Shown: piece after piece, positions 63,147 to 64,000 of the stretch
How positions within the stretch are numbered: position 1 is the stretch's first letter
How the letters are laid out: every line of letters starts with the position of its first letter
Assembly: GCF_000377985.1 (NCBI RefSeq)
Contig: NZ_KB899046.1
Span: forward strand, 186,001 to 250,000
Reading direction: 5' to 3'
Source: Sporolactobacillus vineae DSM 21990 = SL153
GTDB taxonomy: Bacteria; Bacillota; Bacilli; Bacillales; Sporolactobacillaceae
DNA: 64,000 nucleotides
Notes under the pieces: model-generated
Seen by the model: only the letters and a program-made list of their open reading frames with translations
Told to the model about the DNA's origin: nothing
Database searches by the model: none
Made by a program: the position numbers and the translations under genes

Positions 63147-64000
63147 ATGGATCAGCCGCTCGTGTCTGTCGTCATCCTGACTTATAATCATTTTCACTAT
63201 CTGGAGCAAGCCATTGATTCCGTTTTAAGCCAGGACTATCCAAAGATCGAGATCATCATCAGCGATGACGGCTCGGAGTATTTCGATAAAACCGCCCTCA
63301 ATGCCTACCTGGAAGAGCACAGACAAAAGAATATCATCGCATATACGGTGACCCAAAACCCTGAAAATCTGGGTATCGTAAAAAATTCCAATCGCTCCAT
63401 CAAAAGAAGCCGGGGTACTTATATTGTGCCCCTGGATTGCGACGACTGCTTCTATGATGAAACAGTCATCACCGCTCTCGTTCAGGAATTCCAGAGAACA
63501 GGAGCAAACATCATTACCGGCTGCATGGAGATTTATGACAGCAGCTTCAAGAAGTTAAGGAACCGCTCTCCGGACAAAGGCAAAATAAAGTTATTCAAGA
63601 GTACCGACAAACTCTTTGAGGAACTGTGCAGGAGAAACTTCATTGCCGGCGCATGTACCTCATTCAGCAGAAAATTATTTGAAACCTACGGCTATCTTGA
63701 TGAAAGCTACACATTTTTGGATGATTATCCGTTGTATCTTAAATTAGCACGCCTCGGTGAGCGGATTCATTTCCTCAATCGAACGATCATAAAGTACAGA
63801 CTGGGTGGGATCAGCACCCGCAAAGCTACGAATCCGGTTTTTGAATCAGACATTAACCGGGTCCTGAAACAGGAGATTTTGCCCTATAAGGAAAAAATAA
63901 ACAAACACTTGTACCGGGAAAAGATGTTCGACTACCGCAGACGAACGGAGAAAAGGCACCGTCTGTTCCTACTTAGTTGGAGATATCCTGACGTAATTGC
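63147..64000 (+). CDS. GT2 family glycosyltransferase, cut by the right edge
   Basis: At least 284 residues are present with no stop by the window end. It starts MDQPLVSVVILTYNHFHYLE, with IIISDDGSEYFDKT, the metal site VPLDCDDCFYDE and FLDDYPLYLKLARLGERIHF. AAAAGGAG lies 7 bases before the ATG. It follows rmlB by 72 bases in the second sugar cluster, which probably continues beyond the window. Confidence 0.9.
   Translation, partial: MDQPLVSVVILTYNHFHYLEQAIDSVLSQDYPKIEIIISDDGSEYFDKTALNAYLEEHRQKNIIAYTVTQNPENLGIVKNSNRSIKRSRGTYIVPLDCDDCFYDETVITALVQEFQRTGANIITGCMEIYDSSFKKLRNRSPDKGKIKLFKSTDKLFEELCRRNFIAGACTSFSRKLFETYGYLDESYTFLDDYPLYLKLARLGERIHFLNRTIIKYRLGGISTRKATNPVFESDINRVLKQEILPYKEKINKHLYREKMFDYRRRTEKRHRLFLLSWRYPDVI

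Overview
The window looks like a chromosomal segment of a spore-forming, D-lactate-producing Bacillales, and Sporolactobacillus or a close relative is my best guess. This is an inference from a D-lactate dehydrogenase next to Bacillus-type genes (PxpABC/Kip cluster, S-box riboswitch, RlmN, DeoB-Pdp-DeoC), strong AGGAGG ribosome binding sites, CcpA cre sites and spore-coat-style glycosyltransferase genes. No phage, CRISPR array or complete insertion sequence was seen.

Layout. 1-0.55 kb: a regulatory leader (promoter, 22-codon upstream ORF, overlapping antiterminator and terminator) ahead of a gene cut by the left edge. 0.7-7.5 kb: a TerB/J-domain membrane protein, an SsuABC/NrtABC-like ABC operon, peptidase T and an MFS transporter. 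7.7-11.6 kb: a UgtP-like glycosyltransferase and a DUF2271-ApbE-ferric-reductase-like operon. 11.6-18 kb: rlmN, an AI-2E-family permease, a large secreted SH3/GW/beta-propeller protein and aminopeptidase C. 18-25.4 kb: the 5-oxoprolinase operon with its NRAMP-type transporter, and a polar amino acid (cystine-like) ABC transporter. 25.7-32 kb: rpiA with an oxidoreductase, an aldehyde dehydrogenase, S-box controlled metY, and a type II NADH dehydrogenase. 32-38.3 kb: an orphan tRNA-Glu(CUC), deoB-pdp-deoC, a ketopantoate-reductase-like gene with a long attenuator leader, and ldhD.

38.7-50.5 kb is an accessory polysaccharide cluster: ugd, galE and a UDP-glucuronate decarboxylase for nucleotide sugars, glycosyltransferases of several families on both strands, and a Cys/Lys-rich coat-like protein. 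Several of its promoters resemble sigma-K sites, which suggests a spore-surface glycan. 50.7-60.5 kb holds a lipoprotein, two cyclic-di-GMP-type proteins, an aminotransferase, a decayed msrA, an aldo/keto reductase and an MgtE-N/CBS plus NRAMP-like pair. 60.6-64 kb starts a second sugar cluster (FdtA-like isomerase, rmlA, rmlB, a glycosyltransferase cut by the right edge).

Most notable are: (i) two ribosome-type attenuator leaders, each with a short upstream ORF, alternative hairpins and an intrinsic terminator (left edge and ahead of the ketopantoate-reductase-like gene); (ii) at least three genes whose conserved N-terminus can only be reached through non-AUG/GUG/UUG start codons (galE ATT, a GT4 gene ATA, rpiA probably ACG), with ugd (ATT) a fourth candidate; and (iii) a glycosyltransferase gene split by a frameshift just after a 10-A run, a possible slippage switch.
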